Assembly: GCA_009838635.1 (NCBI GenBank)
Contig: VXRE01000035.1
Span: forward strand, 1,065-51,466
Source of the DNA: Acidimicrobiia bacterium
Lineage (GTDB): Bacteria > Actinomycetota > Acidimicrobiia > Spongiisociales > Spongiisociaceae
DNA: 50,402 nt
Reading direction: 5' to 3'
In this document: piece after piece, positions 17,091-24,530 of the stretch
How the letters are laid out: every line of letters starts with the position of its first letter
Position numbering within the stretch: the stretch's first letter is position 1
Program-made: the position numbers and the translations under genes
Notes under the pieces: model-generated
Databases searched by the model: none
What the model saw: the letters and a program-made list of their open reading frames with translations, nothing else
What the model was told of the DNA's origin: nothing

Positions 17091-17668
17091 GCCTTGACTT
17101 TTCCATCAGGAAGGTCATCAACCAGATCGAGGAGGAGCGGATCAGGGAGGGGATCGAAGCAGATCCGCCGCTCCGCAAGGCAGTGGTGGCGGCAGTGATA
17201 CACAACCCCTACGCGGGGAGTTACCACGAGGACCTGTCGGAGGCGGTCGCGTTCTCGGCCGGCCTGGGTCGGATCCTTGGGGAGATGGCCATGGACGCCC
17301 TGGGAGAGCCGGTCGTGTCCTACGGCAAGGGAGGGATCGCCGGACTAGATGGATCGCAGGAGCACGCGGTGATGTTCCTTTCCACCGCCTTCGCCAACCC
17401 GCTCCGCCAGACGCTCGGAGGGGGAGTCGCCTGGATGTCCTCGGCCACCATCGTGGCGGCGGCCGGAACCCCGATCACCATCCCGCTGGCCCACAAGGAC
17501 GCCCTCTATGTCCGCGATCACTACGACGCCATAACGCTGTATCCCGGCGACGCTCCCCGGCCGGACGAAGTACTGGTGGCCGTGGGGGTCGCCAACCGGG
17601 GGAGGCTCAACGCCCGGATGGGAGGCCTGGCGGCCGAAGACGTGATCGGCGAGGACGGATTGCGCTAA
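17087..17668 (+). CDS. Amino acid synthesis family protein (PF06684)
   Basis: A 193-residue protein starting at GTG within the previous stop. It contains HNPYAGSYHEDLSEAVAFSAGLG, then YGKGGIAGLDGSQEHAVMFL, TLGGGVAWMSSATIVAAAGTPITIPLAHKDA and a final DEVLVAVGVANRGRLNARMGG. All are characteristic of the PF06684 family, whose name is historical and whose reaction is not known. In many genomes these genes sit beside amidohydrolases and amidases of small nitrogenous compounds, as here (from memory). A role as a ring or amide hydrolase or isomerase accessory in this pathway is a reasonable inference. Four bases separate it from the next start. Confidence 0.8.
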   Translation: MSLDFSIRKVINQIEEERIREGIEADPPLRKAVVAAVIHNPYAGSYHEDLSEAVAFSAGLGRILGEMAMDALGEPVVSYGKGGIAGLDGSQEHAVMFLSTAFANPLRQTLGGGVAWMSSATIVAAAGTPITIPLAHKDALYVRDHYDAITLYPGDAPRPDEVLVAVGVANRGRLNARMGGLAAEDVIGEDGLR

Positions 17669-17672
17669 CGCG

Positions 17673-18869
17673 GTGGGCAGACCACGCCGGACCGCGATCG
17701 TCAACATCGGGACTCTGGTCACGGGTGACCTGGCCGGCCCGGTCACGGATGCGGAGGCGCTGTTCATCGAGGACGGGTCCATCGTGTCGATCGGATCCTC
17801 CGAGGGCTACGAGCACGCCGACCAGGTGATCGACGCCAACGGGGCCACCGTCGGGCCGGGATTGATCGACTCCCATTGCCACGTGGTCATCGGTGACTTC
17901 ACCCCTCGCCAGAACGTGGTCGGCTTCCTCAGCTCGTACGTGCACGGTGGGATAACCCAGGTGATCTCACCCGGAGAGATCCACGCGCCGGGTCGACCGC
18001 ACGATGCCGACGGGGTGGTCGCCCTGGCCGTGTTCGCCCAGCGGTCATGGAGCAATTACCGGCCCAACGGGATGAAGGTCAACGGCGGAGCGGTGGTGCT
18101 CGAGCCGACCCTCCAGCCCGAGCACTTCCGTTATCTGGCTGACCAGGGGGTGTGGCTGGCCAAGTTCGGGTTCGGCCGGTACGAGGACCCGGCCGACGGA
18201 CTGCCGCAGGTCCGGGCGGCGCAGGAGGTGGGGATCAAGGTGATGTGCCATTCGGGTGGGGCGTCCATCCCCGGTTCGAAGCCCATCACCACCGATCATC
18301 TGATGCTGCTCCGTCCTGACGTGTGCGGCCACATCAACGGTGGCCCCTCGTCGCTTGACGATGACGGAGTCGTCCGGATCGTGTCCACGACCGATCTGGT
18401 GCTCCAGATCGTCCAGGCCGGTAACCTGCGGAGCGCCATCCAGATAGTGGAGTCGGTGCTCGAACACCGGGCTGAGCACCGGGTGATCATCGGGTCGGAC
18501 ACGCCCACCGGGACCGGTGTCATGCCGCTGGGCGTGCTCAAGACGATGGCCGAACTCTCCTCCCTCACAAATGCCGATCCGGCCACCGTGTGGGCATGGG
18601 CCTCGGGGGTGACGGCGGACGTCTACGGCTTGGATGCGGGGAAGGTCGAGGTGGGCCGGGCGGCCGACCTGGTGATCGCCGATGCGCCCTGGGGATCGTA
18701 TGGCGGAGACGCCCTCGGCGCCCTCGCCAGGGGCGACATCCCGGGCATCACCGCGGTCCTAATCGACGGCCGGGTCCGCGCCTTGCAGAGCCGCAACACC
18801 CCCGCCGCGGCCCGCCAGGTGACCGTCACCCCCGAGATCGGTGAGCTCCCCGGCTCTGCCCACGTCTGA
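17673..18869 (+). CDS. Enamidase-like amidohydrolase
   Basis: GTG start, 398 residues. The sequence follows 6-oxotetrahydronicotinate enamidase (Ena, nicotinate fermentation) over most of its length as I remember it: PGLIDSHCHV, TPRQNVVGFLSSYVHGGIT, GRPHDADGV, PNGMKVNGGAVVLE, CHSGGASIPGS, GHINGGPSSL, IIGSDTPTGTGVMPLGVL and the ending SRNTPAAARQ. Metal-site candidates are H68-x-H70, K164 (LAKFGFG), H193, H220 and D276. It likely hydrolyses a cyclic enamide or lactam. The other nicotinate-fermentation genes (nicotinate dehydrogenase, 2-(hydroxymethyl)glutarate steps) are absent, so the physiological substrate is probably a different heterocycle. It is the last gene of the first sub-operon and faces a convergent antitoxin gene. 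Confidence 0.82.
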   Translation: MGRPRRTAIVNIGTLVTGDLAGPVTDAEALFIEDGSIVSIGSSEGYEHADQVIDANGATVGPGLIDSHCHVVIGDFTPRQNVVGFLSSYVHGGITQVISPGEIHAPGRPHDADGVVALAVFAQRSWSNYRPNGMKVNGGAVVLEPTLQPEHFRYLADQGVWLAKFGFGRYEDPADGLPQVRAAQEVGIKVMCHSGGASIPGSKPITTDHLMLLRPDVCGHINGGPSSLDDDGVVRIVSTTDLVLQIVQAGNLRSAIQIVESVLEHRAEHRVIIGSDTPTGTGVMPLGVLKTMAELSSLTNADPATVWAWASGVTADVYGLDAGKVEVGRAADLVIADAPWGSYGGDALGALARGDIPGITAVLIDGRVRALQSRNTPAAARQVTVTPEIGELPGSAHV

Positions 18870-18875
18870 ACCGCA

Positions 18876-19100
18876 TCAGCGGAGGTACTTGCGGGCCACG
18901 GCCGCGTCGCGAAGGTCGTCTCGCTCGTTCGGCCGGAACTTCCCCCTCCACTTCGAGGCAAAGGACGGTGTCGACTCTCCTACCGCCTCCCTGAGTAGTT
19001 GCTCAATCATGGAGGAGAGAGACATCCCACGACTTCGGGCGTAGCTCTTGGCTACCGGGATCAACTCGGCGTCCACGGTGATGGTGAGCTTCCTCGTCAT
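18876..19100 (-). CDS. Orphan DUF6364-like antitoxin
   Basis: A 74-residue protein; ATG 19100 is preceded by AGGAGGAGC. It begins MTRKLTITVDAELIPVAKSYA and continues with RSRGMSLSSMIEQLLREAV, the ribbon-helix-helix-like pattern of DUF6364 antitoxins that normally accompany PIN-domain (VapC) toxins. The tail (FASKWRGKFRPNERDDLRDAAVARKYLR) would be the toxin-binding part. No toxin gene lies on either side: downstream is the convergent enamidase-like gene with a six-base gap. It is therefore an orphan, relic or trans-acting regulator. Two ACGTAT copies in its upstream region could be its operator. Confidence 0.7.
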   Translation of the reverse strand: MTRKLTITVDAELIPVAKSYARSRGMSLSSMIEQLLREAVGESTPSFASKWRGKFRPNERDDLRDAAVARKYLR

Positions 19101-19113
19101 GCTCCTCCTGTAC

Positions 19114-19133
19114 ACGTATACACATAAACGTAT
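19114..19133 (-). promoter_or_regulatory. Possible antitoxin operator
   Basis: ACGTAT occurs at 19114-19119 and 19128-19133, separated by eight bases, 13 bases upstream of the antitoxin start and within an AT-rich patch. Autoregulation through short repeated sites is usual for such antitoxins. Assignment is by position only. Confidence 0.3.
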
Positions 19134-19354
19134 CGTCCCTCTAACCGATGGGGAATCCGGGATGGGTTCAGGTTGCCGATCCGCCGGGAGACCATCTACA
19201 ACCAACTACTATCGCCGCGAGAGTCCGCGCTCTGGGCAAGGGGTTCAGTAAGACTCCGACCAAGGCACGTCCGTGTCACGTAGGCGCATTCAGGACAGGT
19301 CACGACCGCGTCAGGAGCAGTGGACGTCGAGAAGCCGCCAGAGGAGACCGAGAA

Positions 19355-19957
19355 ATGAGCCTAGAACACGAGGTAACCGTTCCGGCCAGGGAGGGTCGGG
19401 GTGTCTACGTCCGCAAGGGTCAGTTGCTGGACATCGTCGATGTCGAAGGCCACCAGGTCGGGGATTTGATCGCGTGGTTCCGCAACGATCCCTCCGAGTA
19501 CCTGTCTCCGACCCACACCGTGTCGTGCAACGCCTCGATCGAGTTGGCGACGGGATCGCAGGTCTTCTCCAACCGACGCAACCCGGTGTTCACCATCGTC
19601 CGGGACGACGTGGAGCGCCACGACATCATCGTGCCGTGCTGTGACCACGAGCGTTTCAAGCGGGACTACGACCTCGACGATCACGACCATTGCCTGGCCA
19701 ACCTCTACCAGGCGCGCGACCTGCTCGGGGAGGACTTCGGCTTGCAAGGCGAGATGGCCTGGAACGTGTTCATGCACAACCGGGTGACCGACGACGGGGA
19801 CGTGGTGACCGATCCCGCCGCCCACGACGCCGGCGCCACGATGACCCTGCTGGCCCACGAGGATCTGGTGGTGCTCCTGTCCGCCTGCCCCCAGGACCTC
19901 ACCCCGTGCAACGATTTCAACCCCACCTCGATGCTCATGAGGCTTCGGGAGGACTAG
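19355..19957 (+). CDS. DUF1989 / urea-carboxylase-associated family protein
   Basis: ATG 19355 with GAGGAGA upstream gives 200 residues; an upstream frame from 19148 is unsupported. Typical motifs are VTVPAREGRGVYVRKGQLLDIVDVEGHQVGDLIAW, SPTHTVSCNAS, LFSNRRNP-like VFSNRRNPVFTIV, CCDHERF, NVFMHNRV and a C-terminal SACPQDLTPCNDFNPTSM. This family accompanies urea carboxylase/allophanate hydrolase and guanidine metabolism. Conserved Cys and His residues suggest a metal site, but the reaction is unproven. The TAG stop lies in the terminal inverted repeat of a MITE-like element, so the present C-terminus may have been set by its insertion. It supports a ureide or guanidine-like theme for the cluster. 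Confidence 0.85.
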   Translation: MSLEHEVTVPAREGRGVYVRKGQLLDIVDVEGHQVGDLIAWFRNDPSEYLSPTHTVSCNASIELATGSQVFSNRRNPVFTIVRDDVERHDIIVPCCDHERFKRDYDLDDHDHCLANLYQARDLLGEDFGLQGEMAWNVFMHNRVTDDGDVVTDPAAHDAGATMTLLAHEDLVVLLSACPQDLTPCNDFNPTSMLMRLRED

Positions 19958-20120
19958 TGGTCTGTCTGCGAAACAACCGGGTGCTCTGGCGGCCATCGGA
20001 GTCCCGTCGCTGCGTTCCGCTTCCTCAACGTACCCTGCGGGTACGCCTTCGTCAGCGGGCCTTGCGAGGAACACCGCTGCCTCGCCATACCACACCGCCA
20101 TTACACAGACAGACCACTAG
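19954..20120. mobile_element. MITE-like element, copy A (167 bp)
   Basis: It is bounded by perfect 15-base inverted repeats, CTAGTGGTCTGTCTG at 19954-19968 and its complement at 20106-20120. The terminal CTAG could be a target duplication of the YTAR kind used by IS5-group transposases. It contains a perfect internal hairpin (CGTACCC-TGC-GGGTACG, 20029-20045). No coding capacity. A second, shorter copy in inverse orientation is at 46247-46323: both ends match it, with about 90 central bases missing there. It sits between the DUF1989 stop and the ribosome site of the ArcS-motif gene. Confidence 0.75.
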
Positions 20121-20150
20121 ACGGCACAACTAGACGGTTAGGAGGACCTG

Positions 20151-21185
20151 ATGACCACAACGATCCGGCACGAACCGGACGCCGCCCGCCTGGCTGAATC
20201 GGCTCGCAAGATCCGCTCACCGTTTGAACTCGACCTGTCTCTCCGGTTCTACTCGCCGCAGGCCAACCTCGACGGCATGCAGCATCCGCAGATAGCCGAT
20301 TGGCATCGCTACGTCGGCGAGGAGTGGACCCCGCCACCCACGCCCTCCGGCGGGCGGCGGGTGGCGCTGCTGATCCCTTGTACCAAGTACAAGCCCTACT
20401 CGACCAGCCGGGAGCATCGGGCTATCAACCGGGCGCTTCTGGAAGCGGGTTGGCGTCCCGAGGGAGCCTCTACCGCACCGGCGGGTATGGTCGGTCACCT
20501 CGACGACGGGGAGAGTCCGGATCTTCTCCATGACGGACCGCTCCGGCGTGGCGACGTGTTCCTGGACCGGTTCGTGCTGTCGGAGCCGATGGCGATCGTG
20601 CCCTATTCCCACATCTACTACTGGCGAGACGCCCCCAGCCCCGCCGCTTGCTACGACGATCCCGGTCTGTTCGAGGCGCGCGGGACCTCGGTGTCGCCGG
20701 AGCGGCCCGACTGCACGGCAACTCCGCTCGCGAACGGGAAGTGGAGGTGGGGTCCGGCGGAGCGCCAGGCCTTCGCCGAGACCCACAACTATCTGGCCGT
20801 GATCATCCGCCGGTGCCTGGTCCGGCTGTCGCCCGCCTATGCGGAGACAGGGGCGTGGGTTTCACCCGGATTGACTCATCGCAGCTTCCTGGCCGACGAC
20901 GCGTTCCGGCGCGCGGAGGGTCTGCCGCGGTCTCGAAAGGGCACTGCCGGGCCGGTCAAGCTGGTAGGGGTCCTGGAGGGCGCGCCGAGCCTGGTCACGA
21001 TGATGCCCACCCAGGATCAACTGGAGGACGCCCGCAGTCGCTTGGCGGGACGGCTGGAGGCGGAAGGCCGCCCGGCCACGCCGGCCGCGGTCCGGGCGGT
21101 CTACGCCCGCGGGGACGGGAACGACACCCCGCTCGGTCTGCCAGAGGCGCTCACCCATCTCACGGGTTGGCTCGACACGGTATGA
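20151..21185 (+). CDS. Stand-alone ArcS-core (DUF5591-like) protein
   Basis: A 344-residue cytosolic protein with a strong AGGAGG site before ATG 20151. Residues 76-89 read PCTKYKPYSTSREH, exactly the PC-x3-KPY-x2-S-x2-H motif of archaeosine synthase ArcS, which forms a lysine-preQ0 adduct on archaeal tRNA. Later segments (SEPMAIVPYSHIYYWRD, AWVSPGLTHRSFLAD, ARGDGNDTPLGLPEAL) also look strongly constrained. Unlike ArcS it has no TGT-like or PUA region, so tRNA binding is not expected. The gene overlaps a class II aldolase-like gene by four bases and sits in an amidohydrolase/aminotransferase cluster. I infer an enzyme acting on a small molecule, perhaps amine addition or amidine formation/cleavage. 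The family link rests on the motif and is not a demonstrated homology. Confidence 0.6.
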   Translation: MTTTIRHEPDAARLAESARKIRSPFELDLSLRFYSPQANLDGMQHPQIADWHRYVGEEWTPPPTPSGGRRVALLIPCTKYKPYSTSREHRAINRALLEAGWRPEGASTAPAGMVGHLDDGESPDLLHDGPLRRGDVFLDRFVLSEPMAIVPYSHIYYWRDAPSPAACYDDPGLFEARGTSVSPERPDCTATPLANGKWRWGPAERQAFAETHNYLAVIIRRCLVRLSPAYAETGAWVSPGLTHRSFLADDAFRRAEGLPRSRKGTAGPVKLVGVLEGAPSLVTMMPTQDQLEDARSRLAGRLEAEGRPATPAAVRAVYARGDGNDTPLGLPEALTHLTGWLDTV

Positions 21186-21883
21186 GTGAGGACCTGGAGG
21201 GGCTGCGGAGCGCCGTCGCCTCGACCGCCCGCATACTGGCTTCCGCCGGGCTGGCCGAGGCCTTCGGGCACGTCTCTGCCCGGACTCCCGCCGGGTTCCT
21301 GATCACGAGCACCAGCCCGCTGTTCGAGGCCACGGCCGATGACGTGATCCGGGTCGAGGCCGGCGTGCCTGCCGGGGGGCCGACCCACGCTGCTCCGCTG
21401 GAAATGCCCATGCACGCGGCCATCTACGACTCCCGTCCCGATGTAGGGGCCATCTGCCGCGGCCACCCGCCGTACGTGGTGACCTGGGGGGTGTCCGCCG
21501 AACCGCTGCCCCTGCTGCACGGGCTGGGCGGCATGGCGGGCCGGACCGTTCGGACGCACCCGGAGATCGAGTTGGTCAAGACGGCTGAGGCGGGCAAGTC
21601 GGTAGCCCGGACCCTCGGGGATGATTCCAGCGTCCTGCTGGCCGCCAACGGGTGCCTGGCGGTGGGCGCCGACCTCCTGGAGGCTGCTACCCGCCTGTGG
21701 TTTCTGGAGGAGCGGGCACGGGTGGTGGTCCAGGCTCGCAGCGCCGGCCTGACCCCGCTGACGGTCCGCGAGTACACCTGGGACCGGCGCTTGTCCGACT
21801 CCGCCCCGGAGTTGGTTCGAGCGCGGGAGTGGATGCGCCGGTCCTTCGCCCCCGATCAGGACAAGGGAGGCAGTCCATCATGA
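21182..21883 (+). CDS. Class II aldolase/adducin-like protein with altered metal site
   Basis: ATG 21182 overlaps the preceding stop; 233 residues. GHVSART (30-35), EMPMHAAIYDSRPDVGAICRGHPPY (74-98) and VLLAANGCLAVGADLLEAA follow the fold of L-fuculose-phosphate aldolase and relatives. In those enzymes zinc is held by H-x-H in the VVHTHSPY segment and by the His of NHG. Here the first is Arg93 (C-R-G-H95) and the last is Asn156 (AANG), while Glu74 is kept. Two of three zinc ligands are therefore missing, and aldol cleavage by the normal mechanism is unlikely. It may be a decarboxylase-, isomerase- or binding-type derivative. Stop and start overlaps on both sides tie it to the ArcS-motif protein and the aminotransferase. 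Confidence 0.82.
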   Translation: MSEDLEGLRSAVASTARILASAGLAEAFGHVSARTPAGFLITSTSPLFEATADDVIRVEAGVPAGGPTHAAPLEMPMHAAIYDSRPDVGAICRGHPPYVVTWGVSAEPLPLLHGLGGMAGRTVRTHPEIELVKTAEAGKSVARTLGDDSSVLLAANGCLAVGADLLEAATRLWFLEERARVVVQARSAGLTPLTVREYTWDRRLSDSAPELVRAREWMRRSFAPDQDKGGSPS

Positions 21884-23145
21884 GCGAACCTGTCGGCAAG
21901 CAGCTCGACCACCACCCGGAGATGTCCGCCCACGAGGCCGACGCCTACCGGAACGACTTCGTCCGCCACCTTTGCCAGACCGTGCCCGGCATCAAGGAGA
22001 GCGTGATCGTGGACGCGGCCGGCTGCTCGCTCAAGACGGCCGAGGGTCGGATCCTTCTCGACATGATCTCGGGCATCGCGGTGTCCAACCTGGGTCATTG
22101 CCATCCCGCGGTGGTCAAGGCCGTCCAGGACCAGGTTGCGCGGTTCTCCCATGTTGACGTGTACGGCCGGTTCACCCTGCCCCCGCAGGTGGAGATCGCC
22201 CGGCGGCTGGCGTCGGTCACGCCCGGCGATCTGGATGTGGCCTTTCTGACGAGTACCGGAACGGAGGCGACGGAGGGCGCCTTGAAGCTGGCCCGCAAAT
22301 ACACGGGCCGTCCGGGGTTCGTCGCGTTCCAGCGTTCGTTCCATGGGCGCACGTTGGGCTCGCTCTCCGTGACCTGGCGGGAGGAGTGGCGCAAGCCGTT
22401 CGAGCCCCTTCTCGAACCGGTGCGCTTCGCTCCCTTCGACGACCTCGATGCGGCCGACCGGGCCATAGACGACGCCATAGCGGCGGTCATAGTGGAGCCC
22501 ATCCAGGGCGAGGGCGGGGTTCGCATCCCTTCGGACGGGTTCCTTCCGGGACTCCGGGAGCTCTGTACCGAACGGGGTGCGTTGCTGATCTGCGACGAGG
22601 TCCAGGGCGGCATGGGGCGCTCCGGCAAGTGGTTCTCATGCCAGAACTGGGGGGTGACGCCCGACGTCATCACCGTGGCCAAGGCCTTCGGGGGCGGCCT
22701 TCCCCTGGGCGCGTTCATCTCCACCGCCGAGATCTTCTCCACCTTCCTGGACCCGCCCCTGTCCCACCTCACCACCTTCGGCGGGAACCCGGTCTCCTGC
22801 GCCGCCGCCATAGCCGCCTTCGACGTGATCCGGAACGAGGGCCTGGTGGAGCGGGCCGCGGATATGGGGGTGTACCTCCGCAGCGGCCTCCGTTCCGTCC
22901 GCCGGGACCATCCCGGGACGTTGGCAGGCATCCGCGGCATGGGCCTGTGGTGTGCGTTCGACGTCCAACCGGCCGAACTGGCTCAGCCCCTGGTGGAGGA
23001 GATGGCCCGCCGCGGGGTAGTGGTCGGGTCGATGCTCAACTCGGCCGGAACGGTCCGGGTGGCCCCACCGCTGGTGGTCGAGCAGGAACACATCGACCGG
23101 TTCCTCGGGATCCTGGAAAGCTCCCTGAACACCCTGGAGGGCTGA
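21880..23145 (+). CDS. Class III PLP-dependent aminotransferase
   Basis: ATG 21880 overlaps the aldolase-like stop (ATGA); 421 residues, the usual length. The PLP lysine is Lys268 (VITVAKAFGGGLPLGA), and Asp239 in ICDEVQGGMGRSGKW contacts the pyridine nitrogen. TSTGTEATEGALKLARKYTGRPGFVAF and SFHGRTLGSLSVT are the cofactor phosphate and substrate loops. The family covers omega-amino acids such as 4-aminobutyrate, beta-alanine and ornithine. In this cluster it would remove the amino group from an omega-amino acid released by amide hydrolysis, giving a semialdehyde. No adjacent semialdehyde dehydrogenase is present, which is odd for a complete omega-amino acid route. Confidence 0.92.
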   Translation: MSEPVGKQLDHHPEMSAHEADAYRNDFVRHLCQTVPGIKESVIVDAAGCSLKTAEGRILLDMISGIAVSNLGHCHPAVVKAVQDQVARFSHVDVYGRFTLPPQVEIARRLASVTPGDLDVAFLTSTGTEATEGALKLARKYTGRPGFVAFQRSFHGRTLGSLSVTWREEWRKPFEPLLEPVRFAPFDDLDAADRAIDDAIAAVIVEPIQGEGGVRIPSDGFLPGLRELCTERGALLICDEVQGGMGRSGKWFSCQNWGVTPDVITVAKAFGGGLPLGAFISTAEIFSTFLDPPLSHLTTFGGNPVSCAAAIAAFDVIRNEGLVERAADMGVYLRSGLRSVRRDHPGTLAGIRGMGLWCAFDVQPAELAQPLVEEMARRGVVVGSMLNSAGTVRVAPPLVVEQEHIDRFLGILESSLNTLEG

Positions 23146-24530
23146 TGCCGCCTTCCGTTCCTCCCGGCGAGCATTTGATCGTCCGGGGTGCCTGGGTGCT
23201 GACCATGGGACCCGTTGGTGCCATCGAGGACGGGGCCGTCCATATCGAGGGTGGCGGGATCACCTCGGTGGGTCCTTACCGGGAGTTGAGGAGGCAGCAT
23301 CCAGACGTGGCCGTGGTGGGCGACGAGCACAGCATCGTGCTTCCGGGTCTCATCAACGCCCACACCCACCTCTCCGAGGCGCTCATTCCGGGCATGGGCT
23401 CGGAGCTGAGCCTCTACGAATGGGGCGAACGCCTGGTCACTCCCGTTTCGAGGAACCTCACGGCGGAGATGGCGCGGGAGGGGACCATCCTGAAGGCCGC
23501 CGAGATGATCCGTTCGGGGATCACCTTCGTCAACGACATGTTCGTCCACTCGAATCCCGGGACCCGCGCATCGCTGGGCGTGGTCGAGGGCCTCGTGGAA
23601 GTGGGCCTTCGTGGAGCCGTCAGCTTCGGGGCGGAGGATGCCCTGGGCGACACCTCCTCGATCCCCCCGATGGGGGTGGAGGAGGTCCTTGAGGAGCATC
23701 ACGATCTGGCGGCCGCTGCTCGGGAGTCCGGCCTGGTGGGATTCCGGTACGGAATCGGGACCCTGCTCGGGCAGTCCGACGAGCTGCTCGAGGCCGGAGC
23801 GGCTGCCTGCCGCGAGAACGGCTGGGGGGTTCACACCCATCTCTCCGAGGTACGGGAGGAGGTTGTCCACTCCTCCTTGCGGTGGGGGCGGCGCCCGGTG
23901 TCGCAAGCCGCTCACCTGGGCTTTCTCGATGTCCCTCTCCTGGCGGCTCACGCCATCTGGGTCACCCAGGAGGACATCGAGATCCTGGCCGGGGCGCGGG
24001 CGGGGATAGCCCACAACCCGGTCGCCAACATGATCCTGGGCTCCGGCGTGTGCCCGCTGGCGCGGCTCCGAGCAGCGGGCCTCGAGGTGGGGATCGGAAC
24101 CGACGGGGCGGCTTCCAACGACTCCCAGAACATGTTCGAAGCCGTGAAGATGGCCGCGCTCCTCCAGAAGGTTCACGAGTTGGATCCCGCAGTGATCTCG
24201 GCCGATGAGGTCCTGGAGATGGCGACCATCGGCGGCGCCCGGGTGCTGGGCGTTGATAGCGAGGTGGGCAGCCTGGAGGCCGGGAAGCGGGCCGACCTGG
24301 TCCTGCTCAGCGGAACGGTCGAGCTGGCCGCCGTCCACGACCCCTACCAGCAGGTCGTCTACTGCGCCGGTCCGGGCTCGGTCAGCGATGTCTGGGTCGA
24401 CGGGCGCCGGCTCTTGGCGGAACGATCCCTGACCACTATCGACGAGGCCGCCCAGATAGCCCGGGGGCGGTCGCTGGCCCGCGCAGTGGTCCGGGAAGCG
24501 GGGCTGAGCGGGGTTCACTCCCTCTTATGA
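23145..24530 (+). CDS. Amidohydrolase of the TrzN/SAH-deaminase-like group
   Basis: ATG 23145 shares its first base with the aminotransferase stop; 461 residues. Metal ligands of the subtype are visible: H-x-H in NAHTHLSEA, H in VHTHLSEVREEV, H in AAHAIWV and D in GTDGAASNDSQNM. The C-terminal EAGKRADLVLLSG strand is typical. The group includes S-adenosylhomocysteine/methylthioadenosine deaminase, guanine deaminase and chlorotriazine hydrolases, all acting on C-N or C-Cl bonds of aromatic or amidine carbons. A paralogue with the same AHNPVSNMILxSGVCP and SNDSQNM strings lies at 37235, in the second importer operon. The exact substrate is undetermined. Its stop overlaps the next start. Confidence 0.85.
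   Translation: MPPSVPPGEHLIVRGAWVLTMGPVGAIEDGAVHIEGGGITSVGPYRELRRQHPDVAVVGDEHSIVLPGLINAHTHLSEALIPGMGSELSLYEWGERLVTPVSRNLTAEMAREGTILKAAEMIRSGITFVNDMFVHSNPGTRASLGVVEGLVEVGLRGAVSFGAEDALGDTSSIPPMGVEEVLEEHHDLAAAARESGLVGFRYGIGTLLGQSDELLEAGAAACRENGWGVHTHLSEVREEVVHSSLRWGRRPVSQAAHLGFLDVPLLAAHAIWVTQEDIEILAGARAGIAHNPVANMILGSGVCPLARLRAAGLEVGIGTDGAASNDSQNMFEAVKMAALLQKVHELDPAVISADEVLEMATIGGARVLGVDSEVGSLEAGKRADLVLLSGTVELAAVHDPYQQVVYCAGPGSVSDVWVDGRRLLAERSLTTIDEAAQIARGRSLARAVVREAGLSGVHSLL

Noticed and set aside
22983-24518. 511-codon minus-strand frame opposite the amidohydrolase
   Set aside because: It mirrors the codons of a clear amidohydrolase; composition is His/Gly/Arg-rich without family motifs, typical of GC-rich antisense frames.
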